NCBI RefSeq assembly: GCF_900108855.1 | Contig: NZ_FNXY01000008.1 | Span: 253,620 to 317,619 of the forward strand | DNA: 64,000 nucleotides | Reading direction: 5' to 3' | Source of the DNA: Dyadobacter koreensis | Lineage (GTDB): Bacteria > Bacteroidota > Bacteroidia > Cytophagales > Spirosomataceae | Shown here: positions 53,332 to 62,360 of the stretch, in pieces | Layout of the letters: every line of letters starts with the position of its first letter | How positions within the stretch are numbered: the first letter of the stretch is position 1 | The notes under the pieces: model-generated | Seen by the model: only the letters and a program-made list of their open reading frames with translations | Database searches by the model: none | Told to the model about the DNA's origin: nothing | Translations under genes and position numbers: made by a program

Positions 53332-54834
53332 TCACTGATTCTCCAGAACCTCACCCTTTTCCAATTTCAAAAACTTAGTCACGCAGGACGGAATTTCATT
53401 TAAATAATGCGAAACGTAGATCAGAGTTCTTTCCTGCGTCTTGCACACTGCGTCAACAACGGATTTGAAATATTCGATGGAAACTGGGTCCAGTCCCTGA
53501 CAAGGCTCGTCGAGTATCAGCAGAGGAGGATTTTTTACCAACGCTCTCGCTAATAACACAAGACGTTGTTCACCTTTGGAAAGCTGTGAAAAATCCTTTT
53601 CGATAAGCGGATGCACATGCAGCAATTCTGCAACTTCGTGCACGCGCTCGATCTGCGTCTCACTTAATTTCTTGAAAAATATTCCTGTTGCATCAAAAAA
53701 TCCTGAGGCAATAGTCTTGAAAACGGTGGTATTTTTCGGGAAATATAAATGCAGCTCCGGCGACACATGTCCGATTTTTTGTTTAATATCCCAGATCGAA
53801 GCCCCGGTACCGCCGCGTTTTTTATCAAATAAATCAAAATCATTCGCAAAACGTTGTGGGTTGTCCGCGGTGATGATACTCAGCAAAGTTGACTTTCCAG
53901 AGCCGTTTGCTCCTGACAAAGCCCACTTTTCCCCTTTCCTGATCTTCCAGTTAATGCCTTTCAGGATTTGATCTTCGTTATATTTTACATTAATATTCCT
54001 GAGTTCGATCGCGGTGTCAAAATCAACAAAATTGGGTACACCAAAACTTTCCAGTTTTTGAGGATCGGGCTGAGGAAATGCTTCGGCATTTTGACTAACC
54101 AGTTCGAAGGAATTAACGGGAGAAAGTTTTTCTATGCTGCCATGATTCATTTCCAGCACATGGGTAATGCAGGGTGGGATCTCAGTAGCTATCGTCGCGA
54201 TAATGACAGTCACTCCTGAATTAGCCAGTTCGCCTAATGCATTCCGGAGCACCTCGCGTGAATGCACATCCAGGCCGGCGAATGGGTTATCGAGCAATAA
54301 AATTTTAGGGTGTTTTAACAATGATTTTGCTAACAGCATTCTACGCGTTTCTCCATTGGAAAGCGTCACAAACGGATGATCGAGCAGGTGCGTAATTGAA
54401 AGTAATCCGCTGACTTTTTCAAGCTGCGCGGCATCGACTTTGGAAGGTTCCAGGTGAACAGAATTTTCATTCACAGTACCAACCGGTCTTAATTGATCTG
54501 TTAAAATTGCCCGCACACTTGGTGCGCGTTCAGCTTCGTAGGCGTGAAAACGCTGTTGATAATATTCTGCTCCGGCACTTACAATCCTGTTAAAAGAGTA
54601 GTCGTTTGGGACAAACTCGATCGCTTCACGGACAGGTACATCAAAACCGTAATGCAACTTGCCTTTCCATACCGGCCATTTTCCTGCTAAGATATCCAGT
54701 AAGGTAGTTTTTCCTGAGCCGTTGGGTCCAACAATCGCCCAATGATCGCCGGCGTTAATCTTCCAGGTAATACCGCTTAAAACGGTTGAATCATATTTCC
54801 TTACAAAAACATCGTCAAGTGCTATCTGAGTCAT
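53332..54834 (-). CDS. Tandem ABC ATPase (ModF/photorepair-protein-like)
   Basis: A 500-residue protein of two fused ABC ATPase domains with no membrane segments. Domain 1 has Walker A 'GPNGSGKTTLLD' (36-47), signature 'LSNGETRRMLL' and Walker B 'ILLLDNPFAGLD', where Asn stands in place of the usual catalytic Glu. Domain 2 has Walker A 'GANGSGKSTLLS' (about 307), signature 'LSKGEQRLVLL' and a normal Walker B 'LLILDEPCQGLD'. ModF/PhrA-type proteins of E. coli have the same two-domain layout, and their function is not well established. The ATG at 54834 is preferred; upstream sequence lacks family similarity. Confidence 0.87.
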   Translation of the reverse strand: MTQIALDDVFVRKYDSTVLSGITWKINAGDHWAIVGPNGSGKTTLLDILAGKWPVWKGKLHYGFDVPVREAIEFVPNDYSFNRIVSAGAEYYQQRFHAYEAERAPSVRAILTDQLRPVGTVNENSVHLEPSKVDAAQLEKVSGLLSITHLLDHPFVTLSNGETRRMLLAKSLLKHPKILLLDNPFAGLDVHSREVLRNALGELANSGVTVIIATIATEIPPCITHVLEMNHGSIEKLSPVNSFELVSQNAEAFPQPDPQKLESFGVPNFVDFDTAIELRNINVKYNEDQILKGINWKIRKGEKWALSGANGSGKSTLLSIITADNPQRFANDFDLFDKKRGGTGASIWDIKQKIGHVSPELHLYFPKNTTVFKTIASGFFDATGIFFKKLSETQIERVHEVAELLHVHPLIEKDFSQLSKGEQRLVLLARALVKNPPLLILDEPCQGLDPVSIEYFKSVVDAVCKTQERTLIYVSHYLNEIPSCVTKFLKLEKGEVLENQ

Positions 54835-54945
54835 ATCAATTACGCCAATCAAATTCAAAAAACCGGGAGATCGCCGGTTACATCTTATACGACAAAGATT
54901 GTGAAGTTTGATCGGAATCAAAAGGCGAATTCAGGATAAAAAAAT

Positions 54946-54980
54946 ACGCCTGAAATTCAATAGCATTGAATTTCAGGCGT
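54946..54980 (-). terminator. Terminator of the DJ-1/PfpI gene
   Basis: A 16-bp perfect stem, ACGCCTGAAATTCAAT (54946-54961) with ATTGAATTTCAGGCGT (54965-54980), and a 3-base loop AGC. The minus strand continues as seven T. Confidence 0.9.
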
Positions 54981-55010
54981 GGTGGCAATCAGATTTGCCA
55001 GCTATTAGTT

Positions 55011-55562
55011 TTATTGATGAAGTTCAAGATTAAATTCTTTTATCATCTGACTGATAAAAGATGGCAGGTCATCCGTTTTTCGGCTCGTTATTAAGCCATT
55101 ATCAGTAACCACATCCTGGTCAACCCATATTGCACCGGCATTTTCCAGATCAATCTTAATGGCAGCATTCGAAGTCATCGTGCGACCGAGAACAACATCA
55201 GCATCAATTAAAATCTGCGGTCCATGACAAATTGCTGCGACCGGTTTATGGTTTTTGAAAAATGATCTCACAAACCGAACTGCTTTCGGGTCTGCCCGAA
55301 GCGCATCCAGGTTCATAACTCCTCCAGGCAAAACCAGTGCATCATAATAATCTGCTCTGGCATTATCAAGGGGCACATCGACTTTATGGGTTTCGCCCCA
55401 ATCCACATGGTTCCAACCTTTTACAGAATCTTTATTTGGTGATATAATATGGGTTGTCGCACCATTATGATTCAGTTTCTCACGTGGGCAAGTCATTTCT
55501 ACCTGCTCAAATCCGTCCGCTACCAAAATAGCAACCTTCATTATATTTGATGTCGAGTCCAT
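55011..55562 (-). CDS. DJ-1/PfpI-family protein (YhbO/deglycase type)
   Basis: A 183-residue cytosolic protein of the DJ-1/PfpI superfamily. Visible are 'VAILVADGFEQVEMTCPREK', 'DYYDALVLPGGVMNLDALRA', and the nucleophile elbow 'AAICHGPQILID' with Cys 112 and His 113. Members of the YhbO branch have been described as chaperones, proteases or deglycases, and these activities are debated. The ATG at 55562 adds seven residues before the likely family start at Met 8 (55541), so either may be used. A strong terminator follows. Confidence 0.9.
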   Translation of the reverse strand: MDSTSNIMKVAILVADGFEQVEMTCPREKLNHNGATTHIISPNKDSVKGWNHVDWGETHKVDVPLDNARADYYDALVLPGGVMNLDALRADPKAVRFVRSFFKNHKPVAAICHGPQILIDADVVLGRTMTSNAAIKIDLENAGAIWVDQDVVTDNGLITSRKTDDLPSFISQMIKEFNLELHQ

Positions 55563-55738
55563 ACTGTGGATTATTTTGAATTATAACTGGAAATTTTTTA
55601 ACAAAAATAATAATTACAAAAAATATGCCAACGGGAAAACAAATTCGGGGGAAATAGAAACTCTGGTAATTAGAGGCGAGCAAGCAACATGATTATAACG
55701 TGATTTTCTATTGTTAAATTACAAATAATTGATTGAAA

Positions 55739-55778
55739 AAGAAAGGGTAGGCAGAAATTTTTCTACCTACCCTTTCTT
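55739..55778 (-). terminator. Terminator of clpB
   Basis: GAAAGGGTAGG (55741-55751) pairs with CCTACCCTTTC (55766-55776), extended by two A-T pairs, and the minus strand ends in a T run. The rest of the 233-base gap to the DJ-1 gene shows no gene. Confidence 0.8.
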
Positions 55779-55795
55779 ACTGATTTTGCTATTAA

Positions 55796-58402
55796 TTAAA
55801 TCTCAACGCTTCCGACATTTTCAAAAACTAAATCGCCATCCGCGTTCAACTCCATCATAATCACTGAATCTTTTGCAACCTGCCCACTTAAAATTCCCTT
55901 TGAAAGCTCATTAAGGATTTTTCTTTGTAAAACCCTTTTCAATGGCCGGGCGCCAAATGCAGGATCGAAACCATCTTCGCCAAGTTTACTAAGTGCTTCA
56001 TCCGTTGCATCCAGGGTAACGCCTTGCTCGTGCAGCATTTTCTGAATTCCTTTAAACTGGATATCCACAATTTTCCGGATATTTTTCATTGAAAGTGGTT
56101 CAAATAATACAATCTCGTCAATCCGGTTAAGGAACTCAGGACGAACCGAAGCTTTTAGCAAATCAAGAACTTCTTTCTTCGCCTCTTCAACGATCAAAGT
56201 ATGGTTCCAGCCCTCGTCTTCGGCAAATTTTTCCTGAATGATATGGCTTCCGATATTTGAGGTCATGATGATAATCGTGTTTTTGAAATTTGCAACACGT
56301 CCCTTATTATCAGTCAGACGGCCTTCATCTAATACCTGTAAAAGTATGTTCCAGACATCCGGATGCGCTTTTTCGATCTCGTCCAAAAGAATTACGCTAT
56401 ACGGTTTCCGACGAACTGCCTCTGTTAATTGTCCACCTTCGTCATAACCAACATAACCCGGAGGTGCTCCAACCAAACGGCTTACGGCGTGACGTTCCTG
56501 ATATTCACTCATATCAATCCGGACCATCGAATTTTCGTCGTTGAATAAATATTCCGCCAAGGTCTTTGCGAGCTCAGTCTTACCAACGCCTGTCGGGCCA
56601 AGGAACAAGAAACTGCCCAATGGGCGCTTGGAATCCTGCAAGCCTGCACGGCTGCGACGAACGGCATCGGAAACCAATGTGATCGCCTCTTCCTGGCCAG
56701 CAACGCGCTGATGCAGATGGCTTTCCAGATTAAGCAGTTTCTCCTTATCGCTTTGAAGCATTTTGCTTACCGGAATGCCTGTCCATTTTGCAACAACCTC
56801 GGCAATTTCTTCCGGCGTTACTTCTTCCTGCATCAAACTTTCAGCGTTTTCCGAAGCCTGTAATTCTTCCAGACGTTTGTTCACTTCGGGAATGCGTCCG
56901 TACCTGATTTCAGCGACTTTCCCAAAATCTCCCGAACGTTCCGCTTGCTCAGCTTCGAGACGTAATTGTTCCGTTTGTTCTTTCAAAGAACGCACTTCGT
57001 TTACTTTACCTTTTTCATTTTCCCAAAGCGCTTTCAAACTGTTCCTTCTTTCGCTTAGGTCCGCAATTTCCTTGTTCAGGACGGTTTCCTTTTCCTTGTT
57101 ATTTTCCCGCCGGATAGCTTCGCGTTCAATTTCGAGCTGCATAATCTTTCTATTAAGCTCATCCAGTTCTTCCGGAACGCTGTCCATTTCCAGACGAAGT
57201 TTTGACGCCGCTTCATCCATCAGGTCGATCGCTTTATCGGGTAAAAAACGGTCACTGATATAACGTGTTGAAAGTTCAACCGCAGCAATCACCGCATCAT
57301 CCTGAATTCTTACACCGTGGTGCAATTCATATTTTTCTTTAATACCGCGTAAAATACTGATGGCATCAGGAATGGTTGGTTCATCCACCATAACAGCCTG
57401 AAAGCGACGTTCCAGGGCCTTATCCTTTTCCATGTATTTTTGATATTCTTTCAAAGTTGTCGCCCCGATTGCATGCAATTCGCCACGTGCAAGTGCTGGT
57501 TTTAGCAAATTTGCCGCATCCATCGCGCCTTCTCCGCCGCCGCCGGCACCGATCAATGTGTGAATCTCGTCAATGAACAACACGATTTCACCTTCTGAAT
57601 CGGTCACTTCTTTGATAACAGCTTTCAGACGTTCTTCGAATTCACCTTTATATTTTGCACCTGCAATCAGCAAACCCATATCAAGGGATGCTATGATTTT
57701 GGATTTCAGGTTTTCAGGAACATCGCCCTGAACGATTCGCTGGGCAAGTCCTTCCACAATAGCTGTTTTACCAACTCCGGGTTCTCCTAGGAGAATAGGA
57801 TTGTTTTTCGTCCGTCGACTTAATATCTGTAAAACCCTCCTGATTTCTTCGTCCCTGCCGATGACAGGATCGATTTTTCCTGCTTTGGCAAGCTCGTTCA
57901 GGTTTTTGCTGTACCGTTCCAGAGAACGATATTTTGCTTCTGCATTTTGATCTTTCACGGGATTGTTTTTACCTCTGAGTTCTTTAATGGCATTAATAAG
58001 ATTTTTTTCTTTAAACCCGACTTCCTTCATCATGGAGGCTGTGGAATCTTTTCCACTCAAAATTCCAAGTAACAGAAGCTCGATACTGATGAATTCGTCT
58101 CCAAATTCTTTCAGATAGTTTTGCGCTTTCGCAGTTGCAGCTGCCAGATCATTTCCAAGAAAAGATTGACTGGTTCCGGTAACCTTCGGATAGCTGTCAA
58201 GTATTTTTTGCAGACGGTTATTTAAAATGTCTGCGCTTATATTTAATTGATTAAGAATAAACTGCGACGTATTTGGATCTTCCTCCAAAATGGATTTAAC
58301 AACATGTCCCGTTTCGATGGCCTGCTGCTGGTTGCCCTGAGCCATTTGCGCTGCATGTTGTATAATTTCCTGCGCCTTGATGGTATATTGGTTAAAGTTC
58401 AT
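55796..58402 (-). CDS. clpB: ATP-dependent chaperone ClpB
   Basis: An 868-residue Hsp100 disaggregase. The N-terminal Clp_N domain covers ~1-145. AAA-1 has Walker A 'GEPGVGKTAIVEG' (about 205) and 'DEIHTLIGAGG'. The coiled-coil M-domain (~395-525) is rich in Glu, Lys and Arg and marks ClpB, not ClpA/C. AAA-2 has Walker A 'GPTGVGKTELAKT' (about 600) and 'LLDEIEKAHPDVWN'. With DnaK it rescues aggregated proteins after heat stress. The full ClpB length is kept. The upstream 240-base gap was scanned; no clear heat-shock promoter was found. Confidence 0.97.
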   Translation of the reverse strand: MNFNQYTIKAQEIIQHAAQMAQGNQQQAIETGHVVKSILEEDPNTSQFILNQLNISADILNNRLQKILDSYPKVTGTSQSFLGNDLAAATAKAQNYLKEFGDEFISIELLLLGILSGKDSTASMMKEVGFKEKNLINAIKELRGKNNPVKDQNAEAKYRSLERYSKNLNELAKAGKIDPVIGRDEEIRRVLQILSRRTKNNPILLGEPGVGKTAIVEGLAQRIVQGDVPENLKSKIIASLDMGLLIAGAKYKGEFEERLKAVIKEVTDSEGEIVLFIDEIHTLIGAGGGGEGAMDAANLLKPALARGELHAIGATTLKEYQKYMEKDKALERRFQAVMVDEPTIPDAISILRGIKEKYELHHGVRIQDDAVIAAVELSTRYISDRFLPDKAIDLMDEAASKLRLEMDSVPEELDELNRKIMQLEIEREAIRRENNKEKETVLNKEIADLSERRNSLKALWENEKGKVNEVRSLKEQTEQLRLEAEQAERSGDFGKVAEIRYGRIPEVNKRLEELQASENAESLMQEEVTPEEIAEVVAKWTGIPVSKMLQSDKEKLLNLESHLHQRVAGQEEAITLVSDAVRRSRAGLQDSKRPLGSFLFLGPTGVGKTELAKTLAEYLFNDENSMVRIDMSEYQERHAVSRLVGAPPGYVGYDEGGQLTEAVRRKPYSVILLDEIEKAHPDVWNILLQVLDEGRLTDNKGRVANFKNTIIIMTSNIGSHIIQEKFAEDEGWNHTLIVEEAKKEVLDLLKASVRPEFLNRIDEIVLFEPLSMKNIRKIVDIQFKGIQKMLHEQGVTLDATDEALSKLGEDGFDPAFGARPLKRVLQRKILNELSKGILSGQVAKDSVIMMELNADGDLVFENVGSVEI

Positions 58403-58644
58403 GGCGGTATTTAGTTGATTTTTGATAACATTATATATTCGTCAAACAGTGTGCCCGGATAGTAAATCGGAAATTATGTCGTGTTTCAAAAGATAATATA
58501 ACGAATATACGTCAAAACGTCAGTTTCCTTCAAGGGGTAGTAAAACCCGTTATGAGCATGTGAATTGTCTTTCGTTTTATTCTTAATTTTAACAAAATAT
58601 TACCGCTTAAAATTACGGTAAATCCATTTTGATATTAAAGTTAA

Positions 58645-59352
58645 ATGAAAATAGGTCTTTTAGAGTGCGATCATGTTCGCGAGGAATTACTTCCTATCGC
58701 GGGCGACTATCGACAAATGTTCCCGGCTTTGTTTGCTTTCGCCGCTCCGGAGTGGGAGTTTGAGTTTTTTGATGTTTGCAATGGTGATTTTCCAGCTTCG
58801 GTTAACTCATGCGATGCTTATATCTGCACAGGATCCAAGTTTTCGGTTTACGATGACGAACTCTGGATTCATCAGTTAAAAGCATTTTTGAATGATTTGT
58901 ATGCTGCAGATAAAACCTTTGTCGGTGTGTGTTTTGGACATCAGATGCTGGGAGAAGCACTTGGAGGAAAGGTTCAGAAATCTGATGTTGGCTGGTGTGT
59001 TGGTGTGCATCCTTTCGAAATGCTCGCTTTTGAAAACTGGATGAATCCTCCGTTATCGGACTTTAATCTTTTGATGATGTGCCAGGATCAGGTTCTTGCG
59101 CTTCCGCCAGACAGTACGCTATTAGCGCAAACGCCGGATTGTCCGGTTGCTATGTTTAGGGTAGGGAAGAAGATGCTCGGTATTCAGGCCCATCCGGAGT
59201 TCCCGAAAAATTACAATAAAGCATTGATGGAATTGCGCGTGCAAAGGATAGGCGAACGTAAAGTTGAATTTGGTATCATGAGTCTGGAACTGCCAACGGC
59301 TGAGAAAAGCATCGCGCGATGGATCGTCAATTTTGTTCAGGCAAATAAATAA
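58645..59352 (+). CDS. Class I glutamine amidotransferase
   Basis: A 235-residue GATase1-fold protein. The catalytic Cys 96 is in 'TFVGVCFGHQMLGEALGG' and the His-Glu pair is in 'LGIQAHPEFPKN'. The oxyanion Gly pattern (ICTGSKFSV) precedes it. It lacks a synthase domain, so it is a stand-alone amidotransferase like the GuaA-like proteins often annotated as GMP synthase; its amination target is unknown. The start ATG follows a weak TTTG-rich upstream region. The next gene is 115 bases downstream on the same strand. Confidence 0.9.
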   Translation: MKIGLLECDHVREELLPIAGDYRQMFPALFAFAAPEWEFEFFDVCNGDFPASVNSCDAYICTGSKFSVYDDELWIHQLKAFLNDLYAADKTFVGVCFGHQMLGEALGGKVQKSDVGWCVGVHPFEMLAFENWMNPPLSDFNLLMMCQDQVLALPPDSTLLAQTPDCPVAMFRVGKKMLGIQAHPEFPKNYNKALMELRVQRIGERKVEFGIMSLELPTAEKSIARWIVNFVQANK

Positions 59353-59467
59353 TGACAAAACATTTCTAATTTTTTTTGTTGTCATCCAAGATTATAGGAT
59401 TTTTACAAAAGAATAAGATAAGAATAATAAGTCAGAAGTTGATTTTAGATTTTGAACCCAAAGCCAC

Positions 59468-59989
59468 ATGATGGATAACAGCATAACCACACACCGCCAA
59501 ATATTGACTTCACTGCAAACAAGGCAGAAAATCCGCCGGATTGCATTTGAAATATATGAACAGAATTTTGAGGAAAAAGAGATTATCCTTGCGGGGATCG
59601 TTGGGGAAGGATATGAGTTTGCCAAAGTACTGTCGCAGGAATTAAAATCGATTTCTCCGTTGGATGTTAAACTTATTGAATTGCGATTTGATAAAACGAT
59701 CAATCAGCAAAGTGAAATTCATTTTGATGATGATACAGTTCAGGTTGAAAATCAGGTTGTTGTCGTGGTTGATGACGTTCTGAATACAGGACGTACGCTG
59801 GCTTTTGCGCTAGAACCATTTCTTAAAGTACAGATGAAAAAAGTACAGGTTGCCGTGATTGTCGATCGCGAACATCATAAATTCCCGATATCTGCTGATT
59901 ACGTCGGATATTCGTTGAGTACCACAATCAGTGAAAGGGTGGAAGTGATTTTAAGCCGCAGTTCTGACGAAGGGGTTTATTTGAAGTAG
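59468..59989 (+). CDS. PyrR-like phosphoribosyltransferase
   Basis: A 173-residue type I phosphoribosyltransferase. The PRPP-binding motif is 'VVVVDDVLNTGRTLAFAL' (about 95-112). The C-terminal 'VAVIVDREHHKFPISADYVG' and 'YSLSTT' match the PyrR-type end (VDRGHRELPI in classical members). Bacterial PyrR binds UMP/UTP and pyr mRNA or acts as uracil phosphoribosyltransferase, and which applies here is unknown. Two adjacent ATG codons (59468, 59471) can start it. A terminator follows immediately. Confidence 0.85.
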   Translation: MMDNSITTHRQILTSLQTRQKIRRIAFEIYEQNFEEKEIILAGIVGEGYEFAKVLSQELKSISPLDVKLIELRFDKTINQQSEIHFDDDTVQVENQVVVVVDDVLNTGRTLAFALEPFLKVQMKKVQVAVIVDREHHKFPISADYVGYSLSTTISERVEVILSRSSDEGVYLK

Positions 59990-60014
59990 AAATTAGATTC
60001 TAAACATATTATTT

Positions 60015-60057
60015 GCAGCATACTAAGCACTTGGGCTAAGTATGCTGCATTTTTTTT
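60015..60057 (+). terminator. Terminator of the phosphoribosyltransferase gene
   Basis: GCAGCATACTAAGC (60015-60028) pairs with GCTAAGTATGCTGC (60035-60048), one A-A mismatch, followed by eight T. The T-run reaches the stop codon of the convergent alpha-galactosidase. Confidence 0.87.
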
Positions 60058-62257
60058 ACTCCACAACATTAAGCTCAACAATCACACTTGTTCTTCTTGC
60101 ATTTACCGCCGGATTAAAACCGACAGTCATCAGATATTCTCCTGAATAAACCTGCTCCTGATTTAGTGAGGTTTTGGTTTCTGGATACAGATTTAATTCT
60201 TTCACTTTGTATTTTTTGGCGGGGTCCAGGCCTTGTAATCTGAACGGGGTGTCTGAACCTGCACCATATCGGTTACTGACCAGATATGAGAAAAGAACCG
60301 CCCTGCTCTTATTTTTCGCACTGAACATCAGCGCGGAATATTCATTTTTCTTTGGATCAACCAAGCGGTACAAGTCTCCCTGCCAAACCACATCTTTGAT
60401 GGAATTGTAAGCGGCAACTGCCTGCTGACTGAATTTTAAATCCTGTTCGTTTAAATGGCTAACCACAATATCATAACCTAGTTTTCCCATCATCGCTACA
60501 TCTGTGCGGAATTTCAAAGGCTGTTTTCCCCAGTCCGTCACGTGAGCACTCTGCGTGATCGCCGGGAAAAAGTAAGAATATTCCCACTGCATAAAAATTC
60601 TTTCCATAGGATCGGTATTATCACTTGGCCAGAATTCGGTGAAATATTTCAACGCCTCATAATCCACACGGCCACCTCCGCCCGAGCAGAGCATCATCGG
60701 AATTTTTGGATATTTGGCGCGCATTTTTTCCAATACCTTATATAGTCCTTTTACATAATCCACATAAAGCTGCGATTGTTTCTGCTTGCTTTTTTCAAGA
60801 TATGCTGAATAGGCGTTGAAAGTGATCGCGTTACAGTCCCATTTGATGTATGCGATATCAGGATTTTCAGTAAATAGTTTGTCAAGAACTCCATAAATAA
60901 AGTCCTGTACTTCCGGATTTGAAAGATCCAACGGAAGCTGGTTACGCATATAATGTTCCGGACGCTGCGGTTGTTTTATAACCCAATCCGGATGTTTTTC
61001 GTATAGTTCGCTCTTAGGATTGACCATTTCGGGCTCAACCCAAATTCCAAACTTGATCCCGGTTTTTTGCGCTTCTTTTACCAGATAGCCAATCCCGTGA
61101 GGAAGTTTCTTGATATTTTCCTGCCAGTCACCCAAGCCGGTTTTATCGTTATTTCGGGGGTATTTGTTAGCAAACCATCCATCGTCCAATAAAAATAAAT
61201 CAACGCCGAGCTTTTTTCCGTCTTTAAAAAGCTCGGAAAGTTTTTCTTCGTTGAAATCAAAATAAGTAGCTTCCCAATTATTAAGTAAAGTTAATCGTGA
61301 GCCTTCACCATCCAGGACTCTGTATTTTCTTGCCCAATTATGCAGATTCCGACTTGCTTCACCTTTTCCATTTTCCGAGAAAGTGTAGATAAAAGACGGC
61401 GTTTTAAATTCTTGTTTTGAGGCTAGCGGATATTCGGATGCATATGAATTAATTCCTGCAATAAGGCGTAGGTTATGGTGCGAATCCACTTCAAAATCCA
61501 TACGGAAATTTCCCGACCAGGCCAGTGTCCCTAATAAAACTTTCCCTTCGGTTTCTGTCGCTGGTTTGTCAAATGATAAAGAAAAGCTTGGTGGCTGGAA
61601 AAGGTTGGCACGTGTTCCCAATTTTGAGTCGAGCACGCGAATTCCCGCTGTCAACAGTTCTTCTTCCGGGTTCATTTCTTTTGCCCAGCTTCCATTGTAA
61701 TGGGTTAAATAATAATCTTTTGCAACAAAATACAGGTTTGCAGAAGCATATTTTTGCATCAGAACAGGATTTTTCTCCTGGCTTTTGATAACGGTCCATT
61801 GTTCCACAACGTTTTCAGCTATATAAATTTTGTAGAAAAGTGTAACCTCAACAGGATAAACCGGATCTCTCAAAATAATGCTTGTAAGACTCACATTGTT
61901 GTCTTGCTTCGTAGTCGAATGGCTTACATAAATAAGGTCCAGCGACTTATTTCCATCGCTGTGTGTCAATTGCAATGCAGGTTCAGAGACGCTCCAAGTT
62001 CCTGAGGGCGTATAGGCCGAATTGTAGATCCCGGCATTACTATCGCGCTGGCGGCTTTGGGAAGGGATGGATTTGTACTCAGCGGGCTGACTTAATTTCT
62101 TTCCGAAATAAGTTATTCCAAGATGATTTTCGCTATCGGTTTGTAGTACCAACGCATTCTGGCTTGTTTCTATCGGAATAACAACGGGCGAATTTTGAGC
62201 GAAGGATCCGATTCCCATAGCAGAAAAAAGTAGGGAGTAGAAAATTTTTTTATGCAC
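60056..62257 (-). CDS. Alpha-galactosidase (GH36), secreted
   Basis: A 733-residue glycoside hydrolase. The GTG start at 62257 gives a signal peptide (VHKKIFYSLLFSAMGIGSFA); an upstream TTG at 62305 adds an N-terminus that looks less like a signal. GH36 features are the N-terminal beta-supersandwich (~30-320) and the TIM-barrel with 'FLLDDGWF', 'FGIWVEPEMVNP', the nucleophile Asp in 'YIKWDCNAI' (about 471), 'LCSGGGGRVDYEAL', and the acid/base Asp in 'WPSDNTDPMER' (about 543). It removes alpha-galactosyl groups from oligosaccharides in the periplasm or outside the cell. No transporter or regulator is adjacent. Confidence 0.92.
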   Translation of the reverse strand: MHKKIFYSLLFSAMGIGSFAQNSPVVIPIETSQNALVLQTDSENHLGITYFGKKLSQPAEYKSIPSQSRQRDSNAGIYNSAYTPSGTWSVSEPALQLTHSDGNKSLDLIYVSHSTTKQDNNVSLTSIILRDPVYPVEVTLFYKIYIAENVVEQWTVIKSQEKNPVLMQKYASANLYFVAKDYYLTHYNGSWAKEMNPEEELLTAGIRVLDSKLGTRANLFQPPSFSLSFDKPATETEGKVLLGTLAWSGNFRMDFEVDSHHNLRLIAGINSYASEYPLASKQEFKTPSFIYTFSENGKGEASRNLHNWARKYRVLDGEGSRLTLLNNWEATYFDFNEEKLSELFKDGKKLGVDLFLLDDGWFANKYPRNNDKTGLGDWQENIKKLPHGIGYLVKEAQKTGIKFGIWVEPEMVNPKSELYEKHPDWVIKQPQRPEHYMRNQLPLDLSNPEVQDFIYGVLDKLFTENPDIAYIKWDCNAITFNAYSAYLEKSKQKQSQLYVDYVKGLYKVLEKMRAKYPKIPMMLCSGGGGRVDYEALKYFTEFWPSDNTDPMERIFMQWEYSYFFPAITQSAHVTDWGKQPLKFRTDVAMMGKLGYDIVVSHLNEQDLKFSQQAVAAYNSIKDVVWQGDLYRLVDPKKNEYSALMFSAKNKSRAVLFSYLVSNRYGAGSDTPFRLQGLDPAKKYKVKELNLYPETKTSLNQEQVYSGEYLMTVGFNPAVNARRTSVIVELNVVE

Positions 62258-62295
62258 AATAATTAAAATTATAGATAAAAACTGATGAAAAGATA

Positions 62296-62339
62296 AAAGG
62301 ATCAATAACCGCTTTTTTACCTTGCGTTATTGATCCTTT
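62296..62339 (-). terminator. Putative terminator between kup and the alpha-galactosidase gene
   Basis: AAAGGATCAATAAC (62296-62309) pairs with GTTATTGATCCTTT (62326-62339), 14 bp with a 16-base loop. The T-tail on the minus strand is interrupted, so it may end the kup transcript only partly. Confidence 0.55.
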
Positions 62340-62360
62340 CAACAAATACTTAATGCGAAG

